Numbered from the stretch's first letter, positions 46,062-55,944 are shown. The stretch: 64,000 nucleotides of DNA from Candidatus Tumulicola scandinaviensis (GCA_003140835.1 PLLA01000080.1:29960-93959), one strand, 5' to 3'. Numbers and translations are program-made. The notes: generated by a model not told the origin, from the sequence alone.

Positions 46062-47499
46062 CCGTAGCGTCATCCTGGGAGGGGGTGAGGGTGACTTCTT
46101 CTTGCCGTGGGAACGGTTCCAGCTGCTCGATCCGATCGGCCAGCAAGCGGGCGCGTTGCGGCGCCGTACCGACGTGCGTACCCGGGTCGAGCAGCAAGCG
46201 AATCTCGGCAGGATCCACTAGCGACGTCAGGGCGCGGTCTTCTGTGAGCAACCGTGAAAGCGGATTGTCTTGACCGCGAGCCAGCGCCTCCCACGATTCC
46301 ATCGATGCGCGCCGGAGCGATTCGTGAAGCTGTTGCCGGTCGCCGCCCGAGCGCACGGCTTCCATCATGACGGCTTCGGTGCCCGCGAACGGTCCGTACG
46401 TGCGCAGGTTCTGCGCGATCCGGCGTTCGTCGACGCGCAATCCTTCGATCACCCGGCGCGCCAGCGACACGATCTCGTCGGTGCAGAGCAGGGCTTCGGG
46501 AAGAATCGTGCGACGATTCGCGCTGTCGTCCAACGTCCGTTCGAGCAGGTTCGTCGCCGCGTTTTGCCAGGCGCAGTCGCTGTACCCGACCAGCAGCCGC
46601 GCCAGCGAATCGATCCGCTCGCACAGGATCGGGTTCCGCTTGAATGGCATGGCAGAGCTGCCGACTTGCCCCCGTCCGAACGGTTCGCCGATCTCGCCGA
46701 ACTCGGGACTGCTCAAAACGCGCACGTCGGCAGCAAACTTGGAAAGCGACGCGCCCAATCCGGCCAGCCCGGAGAGCAGCAAATAGTCGAGCTTGCGAGG
46801 GTACGTTTGGGTGCTGATCTCGCGCGCTTCCAAGCCGAACCGTTCGAGCACGTAGTCTTCGATTTGGGACGAGCGGCCGGAATCGTCGAGAAGCCGCTCG
46901 TACGATGCGGCGGTGCCGACCGCTCCGCGCAAGCCTTTGGTCGTCAGATTTTGGAAGACAAAGCGCAGGTTGGCGTCGTCGATCAGAAGGTCTTGCCCGT
47001 AGACGGCCAGCCGGTAGCCCAACGTTGTCGGCTCGGCCGGCTGCAGGTGGGTGAAACCCATGCACACGACGTTGGCGTACCGGCGGATTTTTTCGCCGAA
47101 CGCCTTGACGAGCTCGTTGAGACTTTCGCCGACCCAGGCGAGGGCTAGGCGCAGCCGGTACGTCTCGACCGTATCCTCGATGTCCATCGAGGTCGCGCCG
47201 AGATGGAGCTTGCCGCCCCCCAAAGTCGCTTGCGATGAATAGACGCGGATCTCGGCCATGAGATCGTGGTGGATCTCGCGTTCGACCTCGAGCGCCGCAT
47301 CGATGTCGATGCGATGTGCGTTCGCGCGCAGATCGGCGACTTCCAGGTCGCTCATCAGTCCTTCGGCAGCCTGCGCCTCGGCCAGCGCCAACCACACGGC
47401 GCGCCACAATCGCCGGCGCGCGTGTTCGGAGAAAAGCGAACGAAGGGCGGCGCGACCGTATCTCCACGAGAACGGCGAGGCGTAGGTCCGGTAATCCAT
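46054..47499 (-). CDS. purB: Adenylosuccinate lyase
   Basis: 481 residues. PurB splits fumarate from SAICAR and from adenylosuccinate. LHLGATSMDIEDT, MGFTHLQPAEPTTLG and the signature SSAMPFKRNPILCE with the catalytic Ser loop are present. The ATG at 47499 begins the conserved DYRTYASPF; another ATG at 47526 is possible. First gene of the purine cluster, divergent from a peptide-binding lipoprotein. Confidence 0.96.
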   Translation of the reverse strand: MDYRTYASPFSWRYGRAALRSLFSEHARRRLWRAVWLALAEAQAAEGLMSDLEVADLRANAHRIDIDAALEVEREIHHDLMAEIRVYSSQATLGGGKLHLGATSMDIEDTVETYRLRLALAWVGESLNELVKAFGEKIRRYANVVCMGFTHLQPAEPTTLGYRLAVYGQDLLIDDANLRFVFQNLTTKGLRGAVGTAASYERLLDDSGRSSQIEDYVLERFGLEAREISTQTYPRKLDYLLLSGLAGLGASLSKFAADVRVLSSPEFGEIGEPFGRGQVGSSAMPFKRNPILCERIDSLARLLVGYSDCAWQNAATNLLERTLDDSANRRTILPEALLCTDEIVSLARRVIEGLRVDERRIAQNLRTYGPFAGTEAVMMEAVRSGGDRQQLHESLRRASMESWEALARGQDNPLSRLLTEDRALTSLVDPAEIRLLLDPGTHVGTAPQRARLLADRIEQLEPFPRQEEVTLTPSQDDATDE

Positions 47500-47588
47500 G
47501 GGTTGGATTTCCGTTCCGCCCCGCATCGGCCCGAGCCTGTCGCCGGGGCGAAGGGCTTCGTGCCCGCGCTACCGATTGGGTCTGGTAT

Positions 47589-49220
47589 ATGAAAGCGGTC
47601 GCGGTCGCCTGCGCACTTGCCGTGCTGGTGGCGGCGTGCAGCAAGACAAGCTCGCAGGGCGCCGAAGCGGGCCGGCACGCGTGGACGCAGCCCGGCGTCC
47701 TGCGCGTCGCCGTGGTGCAAGAGCCCAAGAGCCTCAACCCGCTGCTCGCGGTAACCACCGACGACGGATTCATCGACCGCTTGATGTTCGAGCCGCTGCT
47801 CACCGCCGACCCGCGCGGAAACCCGCTGCCCATGCTGGCAACGCGCGTGCCGACGACCGAAAACGGTGGCATCAGCCGCGACGGTCTCGCCGTCACCTAC
47901 CACCTGCGAAACGACGCCAAGTGGACCGACGGCGTTTCGGTCACGTCGGCCGACGTGAAGTGGTCGTGGCAAGCCATCGTCAACCCGAACGACAACGTGA
48001 TTTCGCGACACGGATACGATTTCGTCCGCGCCATCGATACTCCCGACGCGCACACCGTCGTCGTGCATCTGAAGCGTCGCTTCGCGCCGTTCGTCAACAC
48101 GTTTTTTGCCGAAAGCGATCAGCCCTACGACGTCGTTCCGGCCCACGCTCTGTCGAAGCATCCCAACATCAACCAAATACCGTTCAACGAAGCGCCGGTG
48201 GTCGGAGACGGACCGTTCCGGTTCGTCTCTTGGGCGCACGGCGATCGCATCGTCCTGCAGCCCAATCCCGGGTTTTTCGAAGGCAAACCGGCGCTCGATC
48301 GCGTGCTGATCGAAATCGTCCCCGATGAAAATACCGCCATCAACTTGTTGCGTACGCACGCGGTCGACTACATCTTTCAACCCTCCGTCAGCACGTATCC
48401 GGCCCTCAAGGACGTGCCGGACGCAAAGCTGCTGTTCGTGAACGCAAACGCATTCGAAGGCTTGCAGTTCAACCTTTCGCATCCAGCTATCTCCGATCCG
48501 CGCCTTCGGATCGCCATCGCGCACGCATTCAATAAGCCGGGCATCGTAAGCCGGTTGACGCACGACGTGGACAAGGTCGCGAGCGAGGACATTCCCGATT
48601 GGATGTGGGCGTTCGACCCGAACGTGAAGTCGTATCCGTACGACGTAACGGCGGCAAAGCGGTTGATGGTCGAAGCCGGTTACGCGTTCGGAGCCGACGG
48701 GGTGGCGCGCAAAGACGGACGGCCGATCCAGCTTCTGCTCGCTACCGACACCGCCAACGCGACCCACCGCGAGGAGAGCCTGCTGGTTCAAGAGGCACTT
48801 CGTCGCATCGGGATCGAGGTCGAGGTGAAGTACTACCCGCAGAACCTTCTGTATGCGTCCGCCCCGATGGGCGGCATCGTGCAGGGCGGAAAGTTCGACC
48901 TGACGCTGGCACCGTGGTACGCCGGCATCGATCCCGACGACTCGTCGCAGTTCACGTGCGCGATGATGCCGCCGGGCGGATACAACACGTCGCGGTACTG
49001 CAATCCCGACATGGAAGCCGCCCAGATCAAGGCGCTCGACACCTACGACCAAGCGCTGCGCGCGGTCGCGTACGGCCGCGTCCAGCACTTGCTCGCGCGC
49101 GACAATCCCTACGTCTTCTTCTGGTGGCAGCGCCAGCTAGAGGCGATCAGCGTCGATTTCAAAGGCTTCAAACCGAATCCGGTAACGGAATCCTGGAACG
49201 CCTGGCAGTGGAGTATTTAA
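47589..49220 (+). CDS. Peptide/solute-binding lipoprotein of an ABC transporter (SBP_bac_5)
   Basis: 543 residues with lipobox VAAC. VAVVQEPKSLNPLLA, YHLRNDAKWTDGVSVTSADVKWSW and VGDGPFRFVSW are signatures of DppA/OppA-type binding proteins. It would deliver peptides or similar ligands to a permease that is not encoded nearby. The ATG at 47589 starts the signal peptide. Frame continuity upstream is coincidental. Confidence 0.9.
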   Translation: MKAVAVACALAVLVAACSKTSSQGAEAGRHAWTQPGVLRVAVVQEPKSLNPLLAVTTDDGFIDRLMFEPLLTADPRGNPLPMLATRVPTTENGGISRDGLAVTYHLRNDAKWTDGVSVTSADVKWSWQAIVNPNDNVISRHGYDFVRAIDTPDAHTVVVHLKRRFAPFVNTFFAESDQPYDVVPAHALSKHPNINQIPFNEAPVVGDGPFRFVSWAHGDRIVLQPNPGFFEGKPALDRVLIEIVPDENTAINLLRTHAVDYIFQPSVSTYPALKDVPDAKLLFVNANAFEGLQFNLSHPAISDPRLRIAIAHAFNKPGIVSRLTHDVDKVASEDIPDWMWAFDPNVKSYPYDVTAAKRLMVEAGYAFGADGVARKDGRPIQLLLATDTANATHREESLLVQEALRRIGIEVEVKYYPQNLLYASAPMGGIVQGGKFDLTLAPWYAGIDPDDSSQFTCAMMPPGGYNTSRYCNPDMEAAQIKALDTYDQALRAVAYGRVQHLLARDNPYVFFWWQRQLEAISVDFKGFKPNPVTESWNAWQWSI

Positions 49221-49235
49221 TGATGACAAGCGCGA

Positions 49236-50003
49236 TCAGGGCAGCGTAGGGAATGCGAGGAAAACGACGCCCAGCAGTGCGATGAACCCTCCGCTTAGGA
49301 CTTCGCCGTAACGCTCGACGGGTCCGAGATTCATGCGCTGCGAACCACGCGCGGCGACCAGGCACACCACGACGTACGTGACGATAGTCGAAAGCGCGAA
49401 CACAAGCGCCATCGTCAGCAATAGCCCGATACCATAGCGGCTGGCAGCAAAAAATGCCGGTATGCCTTCGACCATCGGCGACGATCCGAGGATTAGCAGG
49501 AGGGCGGTGCGCGAGGATGTATCGTGCGTGTGTTCGTGCGCGGGGTTAGCGGGGCCGGCAGAGGCGTGCCAATCCGCTTCGTCGTGGTCGTGCCAGTGAC
49601 GGTGTTCCAGGCCGTCGTGCCGATGGACGTGCGCGTGGGCGTGATGCGAGTGCCCGTGGGAGCGATCCTGCGTGCGAATCTCGCGCAGGCTTCCCAACGC
49701 AATCCAGCCGCCGAAGAGGATTAAGGCGACGCTCGACAACGTAGCAACTAGATGCCCGTAGTGCGTGGCGAGACCGGCACCCGCGAGCCAAAAGACGATC
49801 GCGATCGCCAGCGTTGAAAGCGTGTGGCCGAATCCGGCAACGGCGGCAGCCCGAACGGTTTGGCCCGGCGTCCATCCGCGTTGACGCGCGAGCAGCGCGA
49901 TGGGTGCCCAGTGATCCGGAACCAGCGTGTGAAGAAATCCTACGACCGCGACGGCGAGGATTAACAGATACGCGGACGTGCCGGACACGACCTCAGGATT
50001 CAC
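49236..50003 (-). CDS. NicO-family nickel/cobalt permease
   Basis: 255 residues with about six membrane helices. GFLHTLVPDHWAP and FGHTLST are the paired His motifs of NicO/RcnA-type carriers. A His-rich cytoplasmic or periplasmic loop (residues ~115-160: HGHSHHAHAHVHRH and more) probably binds metal. Direction (uptake or efflux) is not decided by sequence. Start GTG at 50003; divergent from the next gene. Confidence 0.85.
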   Translation of the reverse strand: MNPEVVSGTSAYLLILAVAVVGFLHTLVPDHWAPIALLARQRGWTPGQTVRAAAVAGFGHTLSTLAIAIVFWLAGAGLATHYGHLVATLSSVALILFGGWIALGSLREIRTQDRSHGHSHHAHAHVHRHDGLEHRHWHDHDEADWHASAGPANPAHEHTHDTSSRTALLLILGSSPMVEGIPAFFAASRYGIGLLLTMALVFALSTIVTYVVVCLVAARGSQRMNLGPVERYGEVLSGGFIALLGVVFLAFPTLP

Positions 50004-50045
50004 GCGCCGGTCACAATATCCCGCGCTAACGCGCTGAGCGTTCGC

Positions 50046-50771
50046 ATGCGGTTCTTGGCGCTGGCGGTCGGGCTTTTCGGCTTACTGGCCGCGACGCCTC
50101 CACGCGACCTCGTGTATGCATACACGTTTGAAAGCGACCGCGCCGACGAGGCCGACAAGGCCTATGGAGTCGATAAAATGGACCCCGGCGGCGGCGGCAC
50201 CTTCATCTTTCACAACGTCAATCAACACTTCATTGCGCCCGGCTTCGACGGGCCGCAGTCGCGATCCGGGCGGATCGACGTGCGCCTTTTACGCGAAGAG
50301 TCCGATGGCGGAATCGTGGTCTCGGTAAGCGAGTCACCGGCAACGGCGAACGGTCCGCTAACGTGCGTGGCGTTCGGCGATACGACCGTCGTCTGCGATC
50401 CGAGCCGGCCGGTTCCGCCCGAGGTTTCGACACTGGTGGCGACGCTAGGCCAAGGCTTCGTCGACGCTGCGCGTCTGGATGCCGCCCGGCACTGGCACGT
50501 CGCGCCGGAAGGCACGTACGGTACGGCCGCGGATTATGCGATCGTTCGCAGCACCGGCAACGTACTCGAGATTTCGGAAAACGGCGTCCGCACGCAAAGC
50601 GCCTCGCCGCTGACAACGACGATCGGCGCTAAGATCGAATACGACTCGGCGCGATCGATCCCGATAACGCTCGATGCGACGACGGTCGAGCACGCCTATC
50701 GCGGAGCGATTTCCGAAACCATCTCGACGCACGTCATGCTGACGCTGGAAGCGGATGCGCCGCTCCGGTAG
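50046..50771 (+). CDS. Secreted protein of unknown function
   Basis: 241 residues, signal peptide MRFLALAVGLFGLLAAT. The body is beta-rich with two Cys (LTCVAFG and TVVCDPS) that may pair. No catalytic motif or family recognised. The stop lies in a dispersed repeat remnant; the gene converges on holA. Confidence 0.65.
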   Translation: MRFLALAVGLFGLLAATPPRDLVYAYTFESDRADEADKAYGVDKMDPGGGGTFIFHNVNQHFIAPGFDGPQSRSGRIDVRLLREESDGGIVVSVSESPATANGPLTCVAFGDTTVVCDPSRPVPPEVSTLVATLGQGFVDAARLDAARHWHVAPEGTYGTAADYAIVRSTGNVLEISENGVRTQSASPLTTTIGAKIEYDSARSIPITLDATTVEHAYRGAISETISTHVMLTLEADAPLR

Positions 50772-50793
50772 CGGAGCTCAGGATGACAAGCGG
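50761..50793. repeat. Short copy of the CTCAGGATGACA repeat
   Basis: AGCGGAGCTCAGGATGACAAG overlaps the end of the secreted-protein gene and reaches the holA stop. It matches the last third of the longer copies at 14639 and 59683. Confidence 0.55.
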
Positions 50794-51806
50794 CGCGACG
50801 CCATGCCCGATAATTCCACACTGATTCGCTCGACCAGCGTGCGATGCTCGTCGGGGTCGCTGCCTGCACGGCCGGTGACGACGGCCTCGATGCCGCGCAC
50901 CGCGCGCTCGTAGGCAATCCGCGCACGCCGTTCGCCGACGCGCTGTGCCAGTGGCCGCAAAACCCGCTCTCGCCAGCGGGCACGCGCCGGTAGCGCGCCC
51001 CCCGGCCGGGCCAGCTCCCACAGAAATCCGCACTCGGTTGCGAGCGCCGACAGCAGCGGAATGACCGAGTTGCGCGGCTCGTTGGCGAAACATTCGTGCG
51101 CAATCTCCAGCGCATCGGCGATGCGTCCTTCGACCAGCGCGCTCGCATACTTATACGCTTTCGGATCTTCAATCGACAATGCTTCGCGCTCCAAGTCACG
51201 CAGCGCGATCTTGCCGCCGCTCAACGCCAACTTCTCGAGGTCGTTCCGCACCGATGCCAGGTCGGCACCGCTGCGCACCAGCGCATCGACGACGCGGGGC
51301 TCGGCCGCAGCGCCCAAACGTTGCAGCGTCTCCTCCACGAATCGCTCGCGCACGTCGTCGGTCGCGGTCGTGTCGATCCGCAACGCCGCGCGTCCCGCCA
51401 GCGCGCCGAAGGCCTGCGGGCGCTCCGATCGCGGCGAGAGCAAATCGGCGACGATCAGTGTATTTCCCTCCGGAGCCTCTTGCGCCACGGCCCAGAGATC
51501 GCGTCGCGGTTGCGCGCGCAGCATCTGCGCGTCGCTGACGATGGTGACGCGCCGTTCGGCCAAGAACGGCATCGCTTGCGCGGCCTCGCGCACGCGCGCC
51601 GCGTCGTCCACGTCGTCAGGTCCGAAACGCTGGAGGTTGAGCTCGCGCACGTCCGGCGGCAGCAGCCGGTCGAGAATGACGTCGAGCGCGCGGTCGACCA
51701 AAACGCGCTCGGTGCCTTCGATAATGACCAGCTTGCCGATCGCCGGCTGTTTATCGAGAAAGTCGTAGAACTTCACGAAACTCGAGGTCGGAAATCGATT
51801 CGCCAT
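50778..51806 (-). CDS. holA: DNA polymerase III subunit delta
   Basis: 342 residues. HolA opens the sliding clamp within the clamp loader. VIIEGTERVLVDRAL near the N-terminus, QAMPFLAERRVTIVSDA and the AAA+-like arrangement with SGADLASVRNDLEKLAL and an HolA C-terminal collar domain support this. The ATG at 51806 lies 56 bp inside the end of mtnA, in a different frame, which is a long overlap; a GTG nine codons later is an alternative. Confidence 0.87.
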   Translation of the reverse strand: MANRFPTSSFVKFYDFLDKQPAIGKLVIIEGTERVLVDRALDVILDRLLPPDVRELNLQRFGPDDVDDAARVREAAQAMPFLAERRVTIVSDAQMLRAQPRRDLWAVAQEAPEGNTLIVADLLSPRSERPQAFGALAGRAALRIDTTATDDVRERFVEETLQRLGAAAEPRVVDALVRSGADLASVRNDLEKLALSGGKIALRDLEREALSIEDPKAYKYASALVEGRIADALEIAHECFANEPRNSVIPLLSALATECGFLWELARPGGALPARARWRERVLRPLAQRVGERRARIAYERAVRGIEAVVTGRAGSDPDEHRTLVERISVELSGMASRRLSS

Positions 51807-52758
51807 ACGGCGGCCGCAGGATGCCGAATTCGGTGATGAAAGCGGTAACCAAGTGCGCCGGCGTCACGTCGAACGCGGGATTATACGCCGCCGCGCCTTC
51901 GGGCGCCACCCGCTTGCCGGCGAACTCGGTGATCTCGCGCGCGGCGCGCTCTTCGATCGGAATCTCGTTCCCACGCGCGAGCGAGAAGTCGAACGTCGAG
52001 CGCGGAGCCGCGACGTAAAACGGAATGCCGTGATGCGCCGCCAGAATGGCTAGTCCGTACGTACCGACCTTGTTGGCGGTGTCGCCGTTGCGCGCGATTC
52101 GGTCGGCCCCGACGATTGCAAGATCGATGCCTTGCCGTTCCATCGCAATGGCGGCCGCCGAATCGGTCTGCAGCACCACGTCGACGCCGGCATGCTGCAG
52201 CTCGAGATAACTTAGCCGGGAGCCTTGGAGCAGCGGTCGCGTTTCATCGACGAAAACCCGCGGATTCTTACCGCTGCGTTGCGCCGCAATGATGACGCCG
52301 AGCGCGGTACCGCCGCCGGCGGTCGCCAGGGGGCCGGTGTTGCAATGCGTGATGATGCGCGCGTTCTTGACGATCAGGTCGAGCCCGTGGTCGGCGATGG
52401 CCGCGTCGATGCGGACTTGCTCGTGCGCGATCGCGTGGGCCTCGGCTAGCATGTCGCCGGCCGCCAGCACGCGGTCGACCGCCCACGCGAGATTTACCGC
52501 CGTCGGCCGCGCCGCCCGCACGCGTTCGGCCGCGCGCAAAAACGCCGCGTCGTCGGCAATCGTGTCGCGCAGCAACGCTACGGCATATCCGCCGAACACT
52601 CCGATGCACGGCGCTCCACGCACCGCCAAACTCACGATCGCGTCTTCCATCTCTTCCACCGTTCGCGCTCGCTCGTAACGGACGTCGTGCGGCAGCAGGC
52701 GTTGATCGAGGTACACGACCGCGTCGCCGTCCCAGCCGACCACCTCGAGCGGCTTCAC
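51751..52758 (-). CDS. mtnA: S-methyl-5-thioribose-1-phosphate isomerase
   Basis: 335 residues. MtnA isomerises methylthioribose-1-phosphate in methionine salvage. VRGAPCIGVFGGYAVAL, ITHCNTGPLATAGGGTALG (catalytic Cys) and VGADRIARNGDTANKVGT (catalytic Asp) are diagnostic and distinguish it from eIF2B-like proteins. Start GTG at 52758 overlaps the DUF4239 stop as GTGA. No other mtn gene is present. Confidence 0.95.
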   Translation of the reverse strand: MKPLEVVGWDGDAVVYLDQRLLPHDVRYERARTVEEMEDAIVSLAVRGAPCIGVFGGYAVALLRDTIADDAAFLRAAERVRAARPTAVNLAWAVDRVLAAGDMLAEAHAIAHEQVRIDAAIADHGLDLIVKNARIITHCNTGPLATAGGGTALGVIIAAQRSGKNPRVFVDETRPLLQGSRLSYLELQHAGVDVVLQTDSAAAIAMERQGIDLAIVGADRIARNGDTANKVGTYGLAILAAHHGIPFYVAAPRSTFDFSLARGNEIPIEERAAREITEFAGKRVAPEGAAAYNPAFDVTPAHLVTAFITEFGILRPPYGESISDLEFREVLRLSR

Positions 52759-53540
52759 GGCTCGTGCTGCATCAGCTGAAGCTGCAGCTTCAACGGGTTC
52801 AGATTCACGTTGACGAAGCCGGTTTGCGGCCGGTCGTAGTCGATCATCATGCTGATGACGAACACGTAGGCGACGACGTAAATCGCACTGAGAAACACCG
52901 GGCGCGCTCGGTCGATCGCGAAGCGAAGTCCGAGCGATAGCGCCCCCAGGACCACCAGGGCAACGGTCAGTTCGACCACCACCGTGGGCACGTGCGTCGT
53001 CAGGGCCTGCAGCTGTTCGGCGGAGACGTCGATGGTATCGTTGAGCGTTTCCATCAGGAGCGAGAGCCCGAGATTCGTTTGATGGGCGTGCATGGCAGAG
53101 GAAGCCATCGCCCACACCGCATCTTGGTCCCGGCTGCTTTGGACGATCGTTCTTGCGTACAGATCCTGGTCGCTGGGGGTCGAATACGCCTTGAGCCGGG
53201 CGCCGGTATAGTTCGTGAGTATTCGACGAAAGCGCTCGGTCTGCTTCGGTTCGAGCTGATCGGCCCGAAGCCAGGTCGTTCCGATGGCGTTTGCTTCTTT
53301 GATGACCAGCTCGCGACGCGTATCGAAGCGCGCCGACGCCTGGGCGAACGACAAGCCCAACACGAAGGAGGCCAGCGTAAAAAGGCCGGCCTGTATCGCG
53401 TTGAACGCGTCGAACTGCTTGGTCATCTTCGCCGCCAGGGGCTGCGCGAGCCGGTAGGGCACCTCGATCGCCACGGCCAGCAAGATCAAAACCAGCGTGG
53501 GAAAGACCCACGGGTTCGATTGAAAAATCAGCTCCGTCAT
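52755..53540 (-). CDS. DUF4239/bestrophin-like membrane protein
   Basis: 261 residues with two N-terminal and two C-terminal membrane helices. VIKEANAIGTTWLRAD and DYDRPQTGFVNVN match the DUF4239 (bestrophin-like) family of possible anion channels. The ATG is at 53540. It is translationally coupled to mtnA by a GTGA overlap. Confidence 0.8.
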   Translation of the reverse strand: MTELIFQSNPWVFPTLVLILLAVAIEVPYRLAQPLAAKMTKQFDAFNAIQAGLFTLASFVLGLSFAQASARFDTRRELVIKEANAIGTTWLRADQLEPKQTERFRRILTNYTGARLKAYSTPSDQDLYARTIVQSSRDQDAVWAMASSAMHAHQTNLGLSLLMETLNDTIDVSAEQLQALTTHVPTVVVELTVALVVLGALSLGLRFAIDRARPVFLSAIYVVAYVFVISMMIDYDRPQTGFVNVNLNPLKLQLQLMQHEP

Positions 53541-53586
53541 AGCCGACAGGCTGGGTTACAAAATCGCGCGTTCTTCGCCGGCGGGT

Positions 53587-53865
53587 TCACACCCCGGCCG
53601 GCACTTGCGCCGAAAAGCACGTTCGGCAATATACCGGTCGATCGCCGCGCGGACGGAACGGCACGGTCGTTTCGACCCCGCACGCGGCGCACACGGCCTC
53701 GTGGGCCGGCCGGCCGGATCGCTGCTCTCCGCCGCCGTTGGTACGCCGCGCTTGGCGGCAATCGCGGCACCGAAGCGGCTGATTTTGGAATCCCTTTTCG
53801 GCAAAAAATTGTTGCTCTCTCGCCGAGAAGACGAACTGCATGGAGCAGTCCTTGCAGGTGAGCAT
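53587..53865 (-). CDS. Small double zinc-ribbon protein
   Basis: 92 residues with four CxxC motifs: CKDC, CRDC, CAAC and CRTC, enough for two zinc sites. QFFAEKGFQNQPLRCRDCR is typical of the short zinc-ribbon (CxxC) proteins found in many bacteria. The ATG at 53865 has GGAAGA upstream; the in-frame TTG at 53892 is less likely. Nucleic-acid or protein binding is possible; no role is known here. Confidence 0.8.
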   Translation of the reverse strand: MLTCKDCSMQFVFSAREQQFFAEKGFQNQPLRCRDCRQARRTNGGGEQRSGRPAHEAVCAACGVETTVPFRPRGDRPVYCRTCFSAQVPAGV

Positions 53866-53959
53866 CTTGTCTTCCAATGGTCGAATCTCCAACGCATGCA
53901 GCCTGAAGGCTAAGCGGCCTTAATGCGACCCGCGTTTGGGAGTTCCTCCGGGGCCTCCC

Positions 53960-55438
53960 CTAATAGTCGGGAGGCTCGTTCGAGGGAGGCTGGCGCGCGA
54001 AATCGCGTGCATGAATCCGCGTCGGAATCGGCCGGAACCGGATGGGAGATTGCGAAAAATCGAACATGTCGCCAAACGCATCGGCACGCGCATCGGCTCC
54101 GCCCAGCGACTGCAGTCCAAACACCGCCTCTATCAAATGCAGCGTACTGGCGACTTCGTGTTGACGATGCGAAACGTAACCCGCCTTGGCATACGGCGAG
54201 ATGACGATGGCCGGAACCCGGAATCCGAGGCCTTCGAAGGCGCGCGTGTGCGGATCGGGGTATTGCGGCGGGGGGAAGTGATCGTACCAACCGCCCCAGT
54301 CGTCCCAAAGGACGACGACGACCGTCGAGTTCCAATACGGGCTTTCACCCACCGCGTTGACGACCGAGCCCACCCAATCGGGGCCCTTCGCGCTTCGCGA
54401 ACCCGCATGATCGGAGTTGATCCACGAAGGCACGACCCACGACACCGCCGGCAGATCGTTTTGCGCGATGTCGTTAAAGATGTTCGTCTCCGGCGACTTC
54501 ACGTTGCGCACCCAATCTTCTCCGAAACGAACTTGCCAGATGGCATCGAATGCCGACCAGATCTGTCCGGTATTGATGCCGCCGACGGTCGGTGCGTAGT
54601 ACGCCCACGAAATGCCGGCCTTGTCGAGACGGTCGGCGATCGTCGCGTAGGTGAAGCACGGATACGGGCCGAGCGTTTCTATTCCGGTTTGCTTTGAAAA
54701 AGCCGGGGGATGAGCGGAACCGTACTTCAGCAGGTACGTCGTTTGACTGGTCGGCGCGTCGCAGCCCCACGGATTCGGCGGCGGCGGCGTCGGCGTCGGG
54801 AAGAACGGATTTTCGTTGACGTGATTGGCTTGGCCGGCAATCATGTACTGGTGTGACGTATAGCTGGGGCCGTTGTTCGAGGCAAACGTGCGATCGCTCA
54901 ACGCGTACTCGCTCGCCATCGTCCAATACGGGCCGATTTCCGAGCGCGGAACGTAGGAAAACGCCGTCGCCAAATGCGACGGCCCCCAAAACTGCCAGCA
55001 CGACGGATGATTCCGCGGATAGGCGCACGACGGCATGAAGCCGGAAATCTCTCGATCGAATCCGTCGTTTTTTCCGCCGTCGAAATCTTCCAAAAACTGA
55101 AGGTGGGTGTGGTTAATGTCCCACGCGTTGGTCATACTAAGGGGCTTGAGGGCGTACTTCTTGCCGTGGCCGTCGCCGAAGTTGACGCTGTCGGCGCCGG
55201 GATACCCGTGAAAGAGATTGTCGAACGATCGGTTCTCTTGCATCACGATGACCACGTGCGCGATTTTGCCGTTGCCAAATGCCGACGCCGGGGCGGCGCG
55301 AAACGCCGTCTGCGCGCGCTCGTTCGGAAGCTCCGGCGGCATCGTCGCCGGGGAGGGACCCGCGCCGCGACAGCTGATCACCAACGGCAAAAGAATCAGC
55401 GTCAGCCAGACGGCCCGCAGCGCGCCCCGCGACTTCAC
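53960..55438 (-). CDS. Phosphoesterase-family secreted protein (PF04185)
   Basis: 492 residues; a signal with a Cys-containing end (PLVISCRG) suggests a lipoprotein. HVVIVMQENRSFDNLFHGYPGADS and LWDDWGGWYDHFPPP plus VISPYAKAGYVSH are the same signatures as in the protein at 5883-7205. It probably hydrolyses phosphodiesters outside the cell. The GTG start at 55438 overlaps the ribH stop as GTGA, so it is the third gene of the ribBA-ribH run. Confidence 0.87.
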   Translation of the reverse strand: MKSRGALRAVWLTLILLPLVISCRGAGPSPATMPPELPNERAQTAFRAAPASAFGNGKIAHVVIVMQENRSFDNLFHGYPGADSVNFGDGHGKKYALKPLSMTNAWDINHTHLQFLEDFDGGKNDGFDREISGFMPSCAYPRNHPSCWQFWGPSHLATAFSYVPRSEIGPYWTMASEYALSDRTFASNNGPSYTSHQYMIAGQANHVNENPFFPTPTPPPPNPWGCDAPTSQTTYLLKYGSAHPPAFSKQTGIETLGPYPCFTYATIADRLDKAGISWAYYAPTVGGINTGQIWSAFDAIWQVRFGEDWVRNVKSPETNIFNDIAQNDLPAVSWVVPSWINSDHAGSRSAKGPDWVGSVVNAVGESPYWNSTVVVVLWDDWGGWYDHFPPPQYPDPHTRAFEGLGFRVPAIVISPYAKAGYVSHRQHEVASTLHLIEAVFGLQSLGGADARADAFGDMFDFSQSPIRFRPIPTRIHARDFARQPPSNEPPDY

Positions 55439-55944
55439 GTTAGCCGAAATCCCGCTCGCGGAGCGTTCGCCGCGATCCGCAGCAGCGCGGCGGCCGCGAT
55501 GGCCGCGTGATAGCCTTTATCGCCGCGCTCGGGATCGGCGCGTTCTTCCGCTTGCGCAAACGTGTCGGTGGTCAACACCCCGAAGCCGATCGGCATGCCG
55601 GTTGAAAGCTGAACGTCCATGAGTCCGCGCGCGCACTCTCCGGCGACGAACTCAAAATGCGGCGTCTCGCCCCGCACCACAGCGCCGAGCGCGACCAGCG
55701 CATGATAGCGCTGCGTTTCGAAAATGTTCCGGCACGCCAGCGGCAGCTCGAAACAACCCGGAACGTCGAACACGTCGACGTCGCCATCGGGCACGCCGCA
55801 ATCGACTAGGGCACGTCTGGCTCCGACGACCAGCCGCTCCGCCAACTCGGAGTAAAACCGGGCGACGACGAGCGCGAACCGCTTGCCGGAACAATCGGGC
55901 GCTAGCGCCCCGTTTCCGCCGCCCGAGCCATCGCGCTTTTTCAC
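55435..55944 (-). CDS. ribH: 6,7-dimethyl-8-ribityllumazine synthase
   Basis: 169 residues. RibH condenses the ribityl-pyrimidine with 3,4-dihydroxy-2-butanone 4-phosphate from RibBA. ARFYSELAERLVVGA, DVPGCFELPLA, VVRGETPHFEFV (catalytic His) and FGVLTTDT are diagnostic. GTG start at 55944 overlaps the ribBA stop as GTGA. The N-terminal 20 residues are Gly-rich and unconserved. Confidence 0.95.
   Translation of the reverse strand: MKKRDGSGGGNGALAPDCSGKRFALVVARFYSELAERLVVGARRALVDCGVPDGDVDVFDVPGCFELPLACRNIFETQRYHALVALGAVVRGETPHFEFVAGECARGLMDVQLSTGMPIGFGVLTTDTFAQAEERADPERGDKGYHAAIAAAALLRIAANAPRAGFRLT

Noticed and set aside
46070..47896. 608-codon minus-strand open frame
   Set aside because: Shadow of purB in another frame, running into the antisense of the peptide-binding gene.
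47355..49088. 577-codon minus-strand open frame
   Set aside because: Antisense of the peptide-binding lipoprotein, whose own frame has clear family motifs.
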